Notes: generated by a model not told the origin, from the letters alone. Counted from the stretch's first letter, positions 17,236 through 25,777 are shown. The stretch: 64,000 bases of DNA from Mucilaginibacter sp. 14171R-50 (GCF_010093045.1 NZ_CP048115.1:1364001-1428000); one strand, 5' to 3'. Program-made: numbers and translations.

Positions 17236-17661
17236 ATGATCATTGACCAGGCACAACCCCATAAAGATGCGTTGATCGAGTTGCTGGCGGCTGAAAGGCT
17301 GCCGGTGGCTGATCTGCCGGAAACGCTGGACAACTTCATTGTTGCCATCCAGGACGGCGCAGTTGTCGGTGTAGCCGGGGTTGAAGTTTATGGCCAGTAC
17401 GGTTTGCTTCGTTCTTTGGCCGTACATCCGGCACACCGTAGTGTGGGTATCGCCGGTAAACTGTTGGCACGTTTGACCAATATGAGCCGCTTAAAAGGCC
17501 TATCGGAACTTTACCTGCTGACCGAAACCGCACCGGCCTATTTTGAAAGGCAGCATTACGGTAAAATAACCAGGGAAGAAGTCCCCACCGAAGTGCAGCG
17601 GTCATCCGAATTCAGCCATGTTTGCCCGGTATCGGCCATCGTCATGAAAAAGAAATTATGA
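17236..17661 (+). CDS. arsN2: GNAT acetyltransferase ArsN2-type
   Basis: A 141-aa GCN5-related N-acetyltransferase with the acetyl-CoA loop LRSLAVHPAHRSVGIAGKLL (about 56-76) and the C-terminal AYFERQHYGK stretch. ArsN proteins in arsenic operons acetylate organoarsenicals; ArsN1 acts on arsinothricin, while the ArsN2 substrate is less certain. Its stop overlaps the arsC start (ATGA), so the two are coupled. Confidence 0.75.
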   Translation: MIIDQAQPHKDALIELLAAERLPVADLPETLDNFIVAIQDGAVVGVAGVEVYGQYGLLRSLAVHPAHRSVGIAGKLLARLTNMSRLKGLSELYLLTETAPAYFERQHYGKITREEVPTEVQRSSEFSHVCPVSAIVMKKKL

Positions 17662-18083
17662 GCCAAAAAAATATATTAGTCCTGTGTACCGGCAACAGTT
17701 GCCGCAGCCAGATCGCCGAAGGTTACCTGCGCCATTTTGCAGGGAAAAGCGCCAATGTTTACAGCGCGGGCATTGAAACGCATGGCGTGAACCCTAAAGC
17801 CATCGTCGTAATGGCCGAAGACCATATCGATATCAGCAAACATACCTCTAACCACGTAAATGAATATATGGGCATCCCTTTTGACCAGGTGATCACCGTT
17901 TGTGATAATGCAAACGAAGCCTGCCCGTTCTTTCCCGGTAAGGTGGAGCGCTATCATGAGAACTTTCCCGACCCGGCGAAAGCCACGGGTACGCCGGAAG
18001 AAGTGATGGATGAATTCAGACGGGTGCGTGATCTCATCAAAGTCTATGCGGCTGACTTTGTAAAGCACCATATAAAGGGTTGA
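17658..18083 (+). CDS. arsC: Arsenate reductase, low-molecular-weight phosphatase type
   Basis: A 141-aa thioredoxin-linked arsenate reductase. The Cys-x5-Arg loop reads LCTGNSCRSQ, and the redox pair appears later as CDNANEACPF, matching the three-cysteine mechanism of the B. subtilis-type enzyme, followed by FPDPAKATG with the general-acid Asp. It reduces As(V) to As(III) for export by Acr3. The start is the ATG at 17658, which overlaps the arsN2 stop; a longer frame from 17622 adds residues the family lacks. Confidence 0.92.
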   Translation: MSQKNILVLCTGNSCRSQIAEGYLRHFAGKSANVYSAGIETHGVNPKAIVVMAEDHIDISKHTSNHVNEYMGIPFDQVITVCDNANEACPFFPGKVERYHENFPDPAKATGTPEEVMDEFRRVRDLIKVYAADFVKHHIKG

Positions 18084-18105
18084 TCCCTTTTTTTTAACCT
18101 AATCA

Positions 18106-18121
18106 ATCGTAAAATCGCAAT
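18106..18121 (+). promoter_or_regulatory. ArsR operator copy 3
   Basis: ATCGTAAAATCGCAAT, the third related 16-mer, lies 12 bases upstream of the exported phosphatase-like gene. It would give the second half of the operon (this gene, acr3 and the metallophosphoesterases) its own repressed promoter. Confidence 0.6.
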
Positions 18122-18133
18122 AAACCAATTAAT

Positions 18134-18730
18134 ATGAGAAATTTATCACAAATTTGTGCCGCAGCGTTACTGGTAGTGACCTCGGCCTTTACCACAGTTA
18201 ATGAGAACTTATTTCCTGAACTGGCGCTGTCCTTCAAGGAATTGAAAAAAACAAAGATCGCGCAGGATCGGCAGGATGCACTAACCAGTGTGGAGCAGGT
18301 TGGCATTGTGGCCAAACAGCAAAAAAAGGCGGTCGTCTTCGAACTGCTGGGCACGGACGGACAGACCGCTCCTTTGGCAAAAGCGGTACTGATTGCAGCA
18401 CTGGCCGGCAACGGGGTAACGGATGCGAAGGTAGTTTGTGTCGGCCCGGTCGCGACTGACAAGGTGGTACCGGCATTGGCGGGTATGGGTTTCAAGGTAA
18501 GCGGCACGGATGCCCGGTTTAATGATACGGCCAGCCCGGTATCGTTACAAGCCCAGGCCAGCGACCCGGCAGCGGTACATGTGCTGTTAAATGATGATGC
18601 GGCTTCGTTAATGGCTGCCCCGGATAAGTTCGCGGTTAAGCTGCACTACCCGGCTAATGCGGATGCGAAACTGGTTGCTTCGGAAATGCTGTATGCAGCA
18701 GCACAGATCAAATATTACTGGAAGAATTAA
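18134..18730 (+). CDS. Exported, catalytically inactive LMW-phosphatase-like protein
   Basis: A 198-aa protein with a signal peptide (about 1-22). The mature part follows the plan of a Bacteroidota arsenate reductase/phosphatase family of about 200 aa: LFPEL start, a helix up to residue 62, then a strand and loop, and an ending like SEMLYAAAQIK. At the loop the expected Cys-x5-Arg is absent: VVFELLGTDGQTAP puts Leu71 where the cysteine should be and Gln77 where the arginine should be. It therefore cannot be a normal phosphatase or reductase. It lies between arsC and acr3, so it may bind arsenate or phosphate outside the membrane. The homology is by eye only. Confidence 0.55.
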   Translation: MRNLSQICAAALLVVTSAFTTVNENLFPELALSFKELKKTKIAQDRQDALTSVEQVGIVAKQQKKAVVFELLGTDGQTAPLAKAVLIAALAGNGVTDAKVVCVGPVATDKVVPALAGMGFKVSGTDARFNDTASPVSLQAQASDPAAVHVLLNDDAASLMAAPDKFAVKLHYPANADAKLVASEMLYAAAQIKYYWKN

Positions 18731-18765
18731 TATACAGTTTACAATAAAATAGAAACTTAGAACAC

Positions 18766-19851
18766 ATGAGCGCAAACGACTGTGCACCGGCAGCAGAAAG
18801 AAAAAGATTAGGGTTTATCGACCGTTACCTGACGTTGTGGATATTCCTGGCGATGGCGATTGGCGTGGGCCTGGGTTATTTTATCCCCTCGACCGCTACT
18901 TTTATTAACTCCTTTTCCAGTGGAACGACCAATATCACGCTGGCTATCGGTTTGATATTAATGATGTACCCGCCGCTGGCCAAAGTGAAATACGAGAATA
19001 TGGGTGAAGTGTTCCGCAATACCAAAGTATTAAGTGCCTCTCTGGTGCTGAACTGGATCATCGGGCCTATACTGATGTTCATACTGGCGGTTACCTTGCT
19101 GCGTGACCACCCGGATTATATGATCGGACTTATACTGATCGGCCTGGCCCGTTGTATCGCGATGGTGGTGGTTTGGAACGAACTGGCCGAAGGCAACCGG
19201 GAATATGCCGCTGGCCTTATCGCCCTGAACAGTATCTTCCAGGTATTACTGTACAGTGTTTACGCTTATGTGTTCATTACGTTCCTGCCACCATTGTTCG
19301 GCCTGAAAGGATTGGCGGTTAACATTACCATCGGTGAGATCGCAAAATCTGTAGGCATCTATTTAGGCATCCCGTTCGCTGCCGGTGTCATCAGCCGTTA
19401 TGCGCTCATCAAGGTCAAAGGTGAAACCTGGTTCAATACCAAATATGTCCCATTCATATCACCCATTACTTTGATCGCTTTACTGTTCACCATTATTGTG
19501 ATGTTCAGCCTGAAAGGCAACCTGATCGTACAGATACCATTCGATGTAGTGCGTATTGCTATCCCGCTGGTGATCTACTTTACCATCATGTTCATCGCCA
19601 GCTTCTTTATTGGCAAGTCCTTTGGTGCAGATTACAGCCGCAGTACTTCTATTGCTTTTACCGCTACCGGTAACAACTTTGAACTGGCCATTGCCGTTGC
19701 CATCGGTGTATTCGGTATCAACTCGGGCGAAGCCTTCGCCGGGGTGATTGGCCCGCTGGTGGAAGTACCTGCGCTGATCGCACTGGTCAACCTCGCTTTC
19801 TGGTTCCGCAAGAAATACTACGCCAACAAAACTACCATAACGACTACCTGA
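18766..19851 (+). CDS. acr3: Arsenite efflux permease Acr3
   Basis: A 361-aa membrane protein with ten hydrophobic helices of the bile/arsenite/riboflavin transporter superfamily. Signature regions include [18 protein letters not shown] with the functional Cys of helix 4 (about 127) and [20 protein letters not shown] near helix 9. It pumps As(III) out of the cell. It follows the exported phosphatase-like gene and precedes the first metallophosphoesterase by two bases. Confidence 0.93.
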   Translation: MSANDCAPAAERKRLGFIDRYLTLWIFLAMAIGVGLGYFIPSTATFINSFSSGTTNITLAIGLILMMYPPLAKVKYENMGEVFRNTKVLSASLVLNWIIGPILMFILAVTLLRDHPDYMIGLILIGLARCIAMVVVWNELAEGNREYAAGLIALNSIFQVLLYSVYAYVFITFLPPLFGLKGLAVNITIGEIAKSVGIYLGIPFAAGVISRYALIKVKGETWFNTKYVPFISPITLIALLFTIIVMFSLKGNLIVQIPFDVVRIAIPLVIYFTIMFIASFFIGKSFGADYSRSTSIAFTATGNNFELAIAVAIGVFGINSGEAFAGVIGPLVEVPALIALVNLAFWFRKKYYANKTTITTT

Positions 19852-19853
19852 AT

Positions 19854-20612
19854 ATGAAACTCGCCTTATTCTCTGATATCCACGCCAACTTGCCTGCATT
19901 GGAAGCCTTTTTTGCCGATGTGGAAACCCGTAAACCCGATGCCATCTATTGCCTGGGCGACCTGGTAGGTTACAACATCTGGCCCAACGAAGTGATCGAC
20001 GAAATACGGAAACGCGGCATTCCCTGCATTACCGGCAACTATGACTTTGGTATTGGCCGTCACAGCGATGATTGCGGCTGCGCCTATAAAACCGACGAAG
20101 AAAAAGCGATGGGTAAAATATCCATTAGCTATACCAACGAGATCGTTAATGACGAGCAGCGGGCTTACCTGCGTACCTTACCGGCACATATCCGTTTGGA
20201 GTTTCAATTGAATAACGATAAGCTGAATGTATTGCTGGTACACGGCAGCCCGCGCAAGGTGAATGAATACCTGTTTGAGGATCGTGACGAAAAAAGCATG
20301 CTGCGCATCATGGAACAGGCTGATGCCGATGTCCTATGCTTTGGCCATACACATCAGCCGTATCACCGTATACTATCTGCAAATGAGCAGTTCTACCATG
20401 CCATTAATATCGGTTCAGTCGGCAAGCCGAAAGACAAAGACCCAAGAGGCGGTTATGTGTTATTGCACATTGCGGAAAACAGTTCCAAAACCGATAAAGA
20501 GAGTATCAAAGCCGAGTTTATCCGTTTCGATTATGACATCGAAAAGGCAGCCAAAGCGGTCGAGGATAGCCCGCTGCCCAATGAATATGCAGACATGTTA
20601 AGGAACGGCTAA
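19854..20612 (+). CDS. Metallophosphoesterase, first of a tandem pair
   Basis: A 252-aa calcineurin-like phosphoesterase. Metal-site motifs are FSDIHANLPA (DxH), YCLGDLVGYN (GDxxG), ITGNYD (GNxD in place of GNHD), LLVHGSPR (GH-like) and FGHTHQPY (GHxH). The neighbouring paralog has the standard GNHD. An insert with CGCAYKTDEEKA near residues 75-90 is absent from the second copy. It lies two bases after acr3, so it belongs to the arsenic operon. A phosphodiesterase or phosphatase role is clear; the substrate is not. Confidence 0.85.
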   Translation: MKLALFSDIHANLPALEAFFADVETRKPDAIYCLGDLVGYNIWPNEVIDEIRKRGIPCITGNYDFGIGRHSDDCGCAYKTDEEKAMGKISISYTNEIVNDEQRAYLRTLPAHIRLEFQLNNDKLNVLLVHGSPRKVNEYLFEDRDEKSMLRIMEQADADVLCFGHTHQPYHRILSANEQFYHAINIGSVGKPKDKDPRGGYVLLHIAENSSKTDKESIKAEFIRFDYDIEKAAKAVEDSPLPNEYADMLRNG

Positions 20613-20613
20613 G

Positions 20614-21258
20614 ATGAGAATTGCACTTTTTTCTGATATACACGCCAACCTGCCTGCCTTCGAGGCCTTCCTTGCCAGTCTTGACGAACAAAAGCCGGAC
20701 GCGGTTTATTGCCTGGGCGACCTGATCGGCTATAATATCTGGCCGAATGAAATTATTGCTGAAGTTCGCAAACGCGGCATCGCTACGTTGAAAGGCAATC
20801 ATGATGAAAAGATAAAGGGCTTTGCTTATGAGTTGGTAACGGCTGATAACCGGGCCTACCTTGATACCTTACCTGCGCATATCCGCCTGGAGTACGCTGA
20901 CTTTCAAATCCTGCTGGTACACGGCAGCCCGCGTAAAATCGATGAGTACGTTTTGGAAGATATGCCCGAAGATGAGGTCATTCAAATGATGGATGAAGCA
21001 AAAGCGGATATCCTTTGCGCGGCTCACTCACATTTACCCTATCACCGCATCATTGGTAATAAGCAGGTGATCAATACCGGTTCGGTCGGTAAGCCTAAAG
21101 ACGGCGACCCGCGGGGTGGTTATGTGATACTGACCATTGGAACTGATATAACAGCCGGGTTTATCCGCTTTGACTATGATATCGAAAAGGCCGCTGATGC
21201 AGTTCTCAATAGCCCGTTGCCGGATGAGTTAGCAGAAAGGCTTCGAAAAAGTTTTTAA
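20614..21258 (+). CDS. Metallophosphoesterase, second of a tandem pair
   Basis: A 214-aa calcineurin-like phosphoesterase clearly duplicated from the gene before it; long segments such as the YCLGDLIGYNIWPNE region are nearly identical. It has all metal motifs: SDIHANLPA, GDLIGY, KGNHDE, VHGSPR and AHSHLPY, the last in place of GHxH. It is shorter because the CGC-containing insert is missing. It starts one base after the first copy ends and is the last gene of the arsenic operon. Confidence 0.85.
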   Translation: MRIALFSDIHANLPAFEAFLASLDEQKPDAVYCLGDLIGYNIWPNEIIAEVRKRGIATLKGNHDEKIKGFAYELVTADNRAYLDTLPAHIRLEYADFQILLVHGSPRKIDEYVLEDMPEDEVIQMMDEAKADILCAAHSHLPYHRIIGNKQVINTGSVGKPKDGDPRGGYVILTIGTDITAGFIRFDYDIEKAADAVLNSPLPDELAERLRKSF

Positions 21259-21319
21259 GATCAGCATTTTACTTATTCTGAAAACTGTCTTATTTAAACA
21301 AAACCATAAAAAATTAATA

Positions 21320-21343
21320 TCCGACTCGGATTGAGTCGGAGGA
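21320..21343 (+). promoter_or_regulatory. Stem-loop/operator element, copy 1
   Basis: CCGACTC (21321-21327) pairs with GAGTCGG (21333-21339). The whole block TCCGACTCGGAT...TCGGAGG matches a second copy at 37607-37630 with the same spacing, and the base pair that differs is swapped from C-G to G-C. Both copies are followed by AACTTTG about 20-30 bases on. It lies about 60 bases upstream of the small HTH gene. It is either a symmetric protein site or a structured leader. Confidence 0.55.
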
Positions 21344-21398
21344 AATAATTCCTAAAGTCCTGCAACTTTGGATCAGTTTACATCAAACGATAGGAATT

Positions 21399-21698
21399 AT
21401 GGCAGCAGAAATCATAACCAAAGAAGATTTGCAGGAGTTTGGCCAGCAATTACTGAATCAGATCAAAAGCCTATTAGGACAGGCAATTGAAGAGCCCAGG
21501 AAGTGGCTGAAAAGTTACCAGGTAAAAAACATTTTAAAGATTTCCGACAACACCTTACAGACGCTGCGGGATAATGGCACCATTCCCTTCACCAAAATCG
21601 GGGGCATACTTTATTACAGCATTGATGATATTAACAAAGTATTGACGGGGGAAGTAAAAAGTAAACGAATCAAAATTAAGGCCGATCGGGCAGCATGA
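21399..21698 (+). CDS. Helix-turn-helix protein, excisionase-like
   Basis: A 99-aa protein with an N-terminal helical region and a MerR/excisionase-type HTH (about 45-80: WLKSYQVKNILKISDNTLQTLRDNGTIPFTKIG), the wing strand GGILYYS and a basic C terminus. Small proteins of this kind are common in Bacteroidota mobile elements as excisionase or transfer regulators. It is preceded by the stem-loop element that also precedes the transfer operon, so both may be controlled together. Confidence 0.75.
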   Translation: MAAEIITKEDLQEFGQQLLNQIKSLLGQAIEEPRKWLKSYQVKNILKISDNTLQTLRDNGTIPFTKIGGILYYSIDDINKVLTGEVKSKRIKIKADRAA

Positions 21699-21719
21699 AG
21701 ATTGGCTGACTGCCCGATC
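21684..21719. terminator. Convergent terminator hairpin
   Basis: GATCGGGCAG (21684-21693) and CTGCCCGATC (21710-21719) form a perfect ten-base stem over the stop codons of the two convergent genes. There is no long T run, so its strength is uncertain. Confidence 0.5.
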
Positions 21720-23871
21720 AAGCGGCGGTCAGCTTCCTGAAATCCTCATCGTCCTGAAATTTCGCAAAATCTTCTTTGAAGCTAACGCTTTCCCAGTTTC
21801 GTCTAGCACTGGCTAACCACTTGTTCAGCCATCCCAGCATTTCCCCTTTGCTTCCCGTTAGCGCGTAAGCCCTCGCCAAATCAAAGTTACTGAGGCCGGG
21901 ATTTAAAGCATCTGCCTTAACCAATTCGACTATGCCTTTATCCAGTAATTCCTGCGTATCAATGCCACCGTTTCGTTTCGCCAGTTCCAGATGTAACAAG
22001 CCCAGGTTATACCACCCGTGCCCGTGAGTGGGATCGAGCTGTAAAAGTTTCTCTAATTTAGTAGCGATGGCGGTCAGCTGCCGGGTCGCTACCTCATCAT
22101 CTGCTTCGTAAAGGCTTAGCGACAGTTCCGTATGCGCGGCATTATTCATTGCCTTTATGTGCGCGGCATCTAACTGTAATGCCGTTTCAAATTGCTGAAG
22201 TGCAGTTTTTAATAAATCCTGATTACCGGTTGCCTGACCTAACTGGAAGTATTTATTACCCAGGCGGTAACTGATGTCGGCGCTATTGCCATAATCCGCC
22301 CTCGCTTGTTCTAATAGTTCAATCGCCTCCTTGGATTTTTCCTCCAGCTTATTTTCTACAGCCTCTCCATATTCACCAATGAAGGTTGCCAGCGCCAAAG
22401 TTGACTCTAAACCCGGATCAAGTTTTGCGGCCATTTCATAAGCCTTAATGCCTTCGATGTATAGCTGTTCATCCGTTTCTGTCAGATTTGCCAGACGCCT
22501 GTATAACCAGCCCAGGTTTTCATATGCCAAATGATCATGCGGGTGAATCTCAATTGATTTCTGGTAGCGCTTTATACTTTCCCAAAAGCCTGTTAACTGC
22601 TTTTCTTTATCGGTTTCCTCATTGTTAAGATCTGCCAATATACGGGCTGAATTTAACCAGGCCTCATACATGTGCGGGTCAAGGGCCAAGGTTTTATCAA
22701 ATAAGGCCAATACTTCGGTTTTAACTGCTGCGGTATAATTATCCTGTAATTTGGCTAACTGGATCATAGCAGTTCCCTTGTTATGATAAGCACGCGAGAA
22801 GTTGGCATCAGTAGCCAATGCGAGATCGTAGCGTTCAATAGCCGATTTCAAGATAGCCTCCTGCTGACGTAAGGGTCTACCTTCTTTTGTTGCTGCCGCA
22901 TTGTTTCCAAAGTTGTAGTAAACCATCGCCAGGTTCTTTAAAAGGCTCGCGTCGCCAGTTGCTAACACCTCGTCGCGTACTGCATTAAAATCCTTACCAT
23001 GCGGTGTAAGTTTTTCGACATAGGCCTCCAGGCGCTCGCCTAACTCCGGATGATCTATATGGCTGGTGAAACGGATATTCATGGCCTGGGCAAATTGAGT
23101 GGAGCCATAGCCGGGCTGGATTTTAATCCAACTACCGACAAAAGTCTGGAACCCGATCAACCCGGTTTCCGGGTCACCTAAAATAACGACCGGCTGCAAA
23201 TCAGGCATACGGGCCTGGACAACCTTATTCTGAGTATAGGCCAATTTGCTATCATCGATCAGCTTAAAAAAATGATCGATAAAATCGATGGCCCGGTCAA
23301 TGAGCGGCAGCAGAAATTGGGTGATACTGACACTCTGATGTCTGGTGCCGTTGATTGGAACGCCGTTACCCCTGACCAGGATAAAATCATCTTCGATGAG
23401 TGAATAGGCCGAATGGACAAAGCCGTTACGAATCTCATTGAAGTATAAGCCTTCCAGATCATCAATAAAAGCGTTAAACCGGCTTTGCTCCGCCAACGCC
23501 CGGAGTTTTAGAAATTTTTCTGTAGGTGTGAAATAATCTTCCCGGCCCGTATAGAGATCGGGAAGGTATCTTAATTGCTGGTTGACGGTAATTCGCAGCA
23601 AATTGCCAAGGATGTTATATAACTCATCCATTTCAAAAATGTGGCAGTAAATATGCAGGCCAAGCCTGGCTTTCGAATGTAGATTTTCTGTCGCCAGGTA
23701 CCGCGCTTTCATATCGGCGATATAGGCCCGGCTTTCATGCAGATGGGTCAACGCGCGCTGGTCGCCCATCCCCCTGAAACCGATCAGGATATTGACGAAC
23801 TCAAATTCATCAATGTTTTTCGCGTTTGCAAATAGACGGTGCAGTTCGGCTAAAAGATCAGCTTGTTCCAT
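21718..23871 (-). CDS. TPR protein with a possible N-terminal HEPN-like domain
   Basis: A 717-aa protein. The first 220 residues are all-helical and contain EIRNGFVHSAY (Arg148-x4-His153), a pattern like the RxxxxH motif of HEPN RNase domains, with a conserved-looking acidic tail after it. A short middle region (about 220-280) is followed by at least eight tetratricopeptide repeats from about 290 to the end, seen as repeated LGxxYxxLG and ALxLDPxxxxA patterns. TPR arrays bind proteins. If the HEPN reading is right it could be a toxin or defence effector, but this rests on one motif. Single gene. Confidence 0.6.
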   Translation of the reverse strand: MEQADLLAELHRLFANAKNIDEFEFVNILIGFRGMGDQRALTHLHESRAYIADMKARYLATENLHSKARLGLHIYCHIFEMDELYNILGNLLRITVNQQLRYLPDLYTGREDYFTPTEKFLKLRALAEQSRFNAFIDDLEGLYFNEIRNGFVHSAYSLIEDDFILVRGNGVPINGTRHQSVSITQFLLPLIDRAIDFIDHFFKLIDDSKLAYTQNKVVQARMPDLQPVVILGDPETGLIGFQTFVGSWIKIQPGYGSTQFAQAMNIRFTSHIDHPELGERLEAYVEKLTPHGKDFNAVRDEVLATGDASLLKNLAMVYYNFGNNAAATKEGRPLRQQEAILKSAIERYDLALATDANFSRAYHNKGTAMIQLAKLQDNYTAAVKTEVLALFDKTLALDPHMYEAWLNSARILADLNNEETDKEKQLTGFWESIKRYQKSIEIHPHDHLAYENLGWLYRRLANLTETDEQLYIEGIKAYEMAAKLDPGLESTLALATFIGEYGEAVENKLEEKSKEAIELLEQARADYGNSADISYRLGNKYFQLGQATGNQDLLKTALQQFETALQLDAAHIKAMNNAAHTELSLSLYEADDEVATRQLTAIATKLEKLLQLDPTHGHGWYNLGLLHLELAKRNGGIDTQELLDKGIVELVKADALNPGLSNFDLARAYALTGSKGEMLGWLNKWLASARRNWESVSFKEDFAKFQDDEDFRKLTAA

Positions 23872-23921
23872 GGCGGCAAATTAACTATCACAAAATTATG
23901 GCATTGGGAGCATTAATCGAA

Positions 23922-23954
23922 TGAAAAAAGCCCCGCTCCTTCAAGCGAGGCTTT
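23922..23954 (-). terminator. Terminator below the PRTRC operon
   Basis: On the minus strand AAAGCCTCGCT pairs with AGCGGGGCTTT (one mismatch) around six bases, followed by a T run. It lies between the last PRTRC gene and the TPR gene and would stop read-through into the latter. Confidence 0.7.
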
Positions 23955-24110
23955 ACCTAAACCTTATCACAATTCAGCGGAAAGTTCCGCCGATGTATCT
24001 ACAAACGTAATTATTTTTTACAGTAATTACTATGGTCATATTTTATCGGGAATTTAATTTGGTACAATTTGTTGGCTAAATATTTTTAAGCCAGGTCTGT
24101 TGAAATGCAG

Positions 24111-24201
24111 CGCCCCGTGATTTCACCGACCGTTGGTAATCAAAGCGAAATCACGGGGCGAAATGGGGCGGGCGTATGCCCGCCCGCCGGACAATTCCGG
24201 C
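24111..24201. other. GC-rich stack of three hairpins in a gene-free stretch
   Basis: The gene-free stretch 23872-24218 holds, besides the terminator, three strong inverted repeats in a row: a perfect 14-base stem with a 22-base loop (24111-24124 with 24147-24160), a perfect 8-base GC stem with a 4-base loop (24166-24173 with 24178-24185) and a 5-base stem (24186-24190 with 24197-24201). They lie just past the stop of the ThiF gene. They could be a 3' UTR structure, a small RNA or an origin/transfer site. No protein motif. Confidence 0.5.
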
Positions 24202-24218
24202 GGGGCCGATTGATGATA

Positions 24219-25031
24219 TTAAGCCACTTTTAAGGGCTGTGTCCTGAAATCTGCAAGGTTCAGAAAAAACCCCCGATTGAATAATATGCCTTCACGGAAC
24301 ATCTGCCAAAGCAGGGATGCCCCGCAATTGGCCAATGCCGAATTAATAAATAAATCCTGCTTGGTGAGGGCTTCGGCTAATGAACAGCTTGGCATATTAT
24401 CTTCCTTTGCCGAGGTGTTTAGCAGTTCTTTAAATTCTTCCGTAACCAATGGCAGGCTTTCTACGGGATGGTATAATTCGGATGCGGGTTGGGTAATTTT
24501 TTCAAGGGTCGATAAAACGACCTGACCGCTTGAACGGCTGTTCCCAAAATCAAGCCAGTATTTTACCCGGTTACGACCGCCGTAATTCCTGGTCAGGTGT
24601 TGCAATATCTCACCTATCTCATAACGTGCTTTAACCGTGTCTACGCAAGAAAGCGTAATCACTGCGCTTGCTATATCCCTGTCCTTTAAGGATTGCTTAT
24701 CATAACGGGTGGTTTCAGCTTTCCAGTTGGTGCCGAAAAAACGATTGATACGGTTGATCAGGGCAACAGATTTGTACTGGCCTAATTCAGCAGTCGTAAA
24801 TAATTGCCTGCCTAAATTGGCGTTGTCTACCCGGTCGTCGTCAAATACCCTGACAAAAAGCCCTGCATGGCCTAAAACGGTTAGTGCGTGGTTCATCCTT
24901 GCAAGGGCGGTCAATAACTGGCTACCTGTTCCACCTGCGCCAATTAAGTTAATGGTGATAGGGTTATAGGGCTGTAATAATTCCTTTTGTACAATATGTA
25001 CCGCAGGCTTTTTATTGGCTTTCTTTTTCAT
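24219..25031 (-). CDS. PRTRC system ThiF-family protein
   Basis: A 270-aa E1-like adenylating-fold protein. The nucleotide loop reads NLIGAGGTGSQLLTALARMN (about 29-48), and the acidic DDDRVDNANLGRQLF segment follows as in ThiF/MoeB/E1 enzymes. No CxxC zinc pair is obvious. In the PRTRC cassette (ParB-related, ThiF-related) this protein accompanies proteins A-F on plasmids and ICEs; its substrate is unknown. It is the last gene of the operon and overlaps the protein B gene by four bases. Confidence 0.88.
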   Translation of the reverse strand: MKKKANKKPAVHIVQKELLQPYNPITINLIGAGGTGSQLLTALARMNHALTVLGHAGLFVRVFDDDRVDNANLGRQLFTTAELGQYKSVALINRINRFFGTNWKAETTRYDKQSLKDRDIASAVITLSCVDTVKARYEIGEILQHLTRNYGGRNRVKYWLDFGNSRSSGQVVLSTLEKITQPASELYHPVESLPLVTEEFKELLNTSAKEDNMPSCSLAEALTKQDLFINSALANCGASLLWQMFREGILFNRGFFLNLADFRTQPLKVA

Positions 25032-25777
25032 CGGATGATTTGTTTAAGGGTTAAACGGGTGGTTAATAATTCTTCCTGCGGAAAGGGTTTTCCCAACCCT
25101 GCGAGGGAGCGCCATAAATCGGTCGTATTGGTTTTGGTACTATTGTTCCCGCTAATGGAATGGCTGAAATTGCTGTTAAAAAAATAGCGTTCCCACGTGG
25201 CCATGAAATCCTCTAAGCAGGTTGTTTTGCCGATATTGATTTGTACCGTTCCCATACAAACCTGCCCGCTCCCATAGATATTCAGGTAGGGCGCATAACA
25301 GAGCTTAGTGTTCTCATGGGGCTTGGCCTTGCCTTTTAAGGCATAAACATGCAAGCTATCTGCATTGGCTTTCCAAAGCATGGCCGGAATATGAAATTTC
25401 CCCGATGGGATATGTAAGCCATCGATAAAAAACAGGTTTACTTCCTGTGGAGGGGTGTACCAAATCGCATAGCCGTTCGCCTGTTGATTGACATACAGCA
25501 CCTTGTTAGAAAGCAAGCCTTTACTTTTCAGATAAGTGTCCTGTAATTCCTGCGAGGTTTGCAGGATAGCATGCAGGGCGGTCAATTCCTTAACCGAGAG
25601 CGGGTGGGCATTGATGGGTTTGCCGTTTCGGCCTATATCGTAGCTTTCCACGTAAATCTGTGTTTCGGCTTCATTGCGTTGGAACTGGTTGATTTGTTCC
25701 TCCTTTTCGTGCCTGTATATCAGCAGGGCTTTATAGGGTTCGAACCCGCTGTTAAACTGTTGGGTGATGTTCTTCAT
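25028..25777 (-). CDS. PRTRC system protein B
   Basis: About 249 aa, matching the PRTRC protein B family (Prok-E2-like region). Recognisable regions are the C-terminal CYAPYLNIYGSGQVCMGTVQI and the following ERYFFNSNFSH stretch. The start used is the Met of MKNITQQFNSG at 25777; a longer frame to 25813 adds residues overlapping the upstream gene. Together with a ThiF-like E1 the fold hints at a ubiquitin-like conjugation pathway, which is not proven for PRTRC. Confidence 0.8.
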   Translation of the reverse strand: MKNITQQFNSGFEPYKALLIYRHEKEEQINQFQRNEAETQIYVESYDIGRNGKPINAHPLSVKELTALHAILQTSQELQDTYLKSKGLLSNKVLYVNQQANGYAIWYTPPQEVNLFFIDGLHIPSGKFHIPAMLWKANADSLHVYALKGKAKPHENTKLCYAPYLNIYGSGQVCMGTVQINIGKTTCLEDFMATWERYFFNSNFSHSISGNNSTKTNTTDLWRSLAGLGKPFPQEELLTTRLTLKQIIR

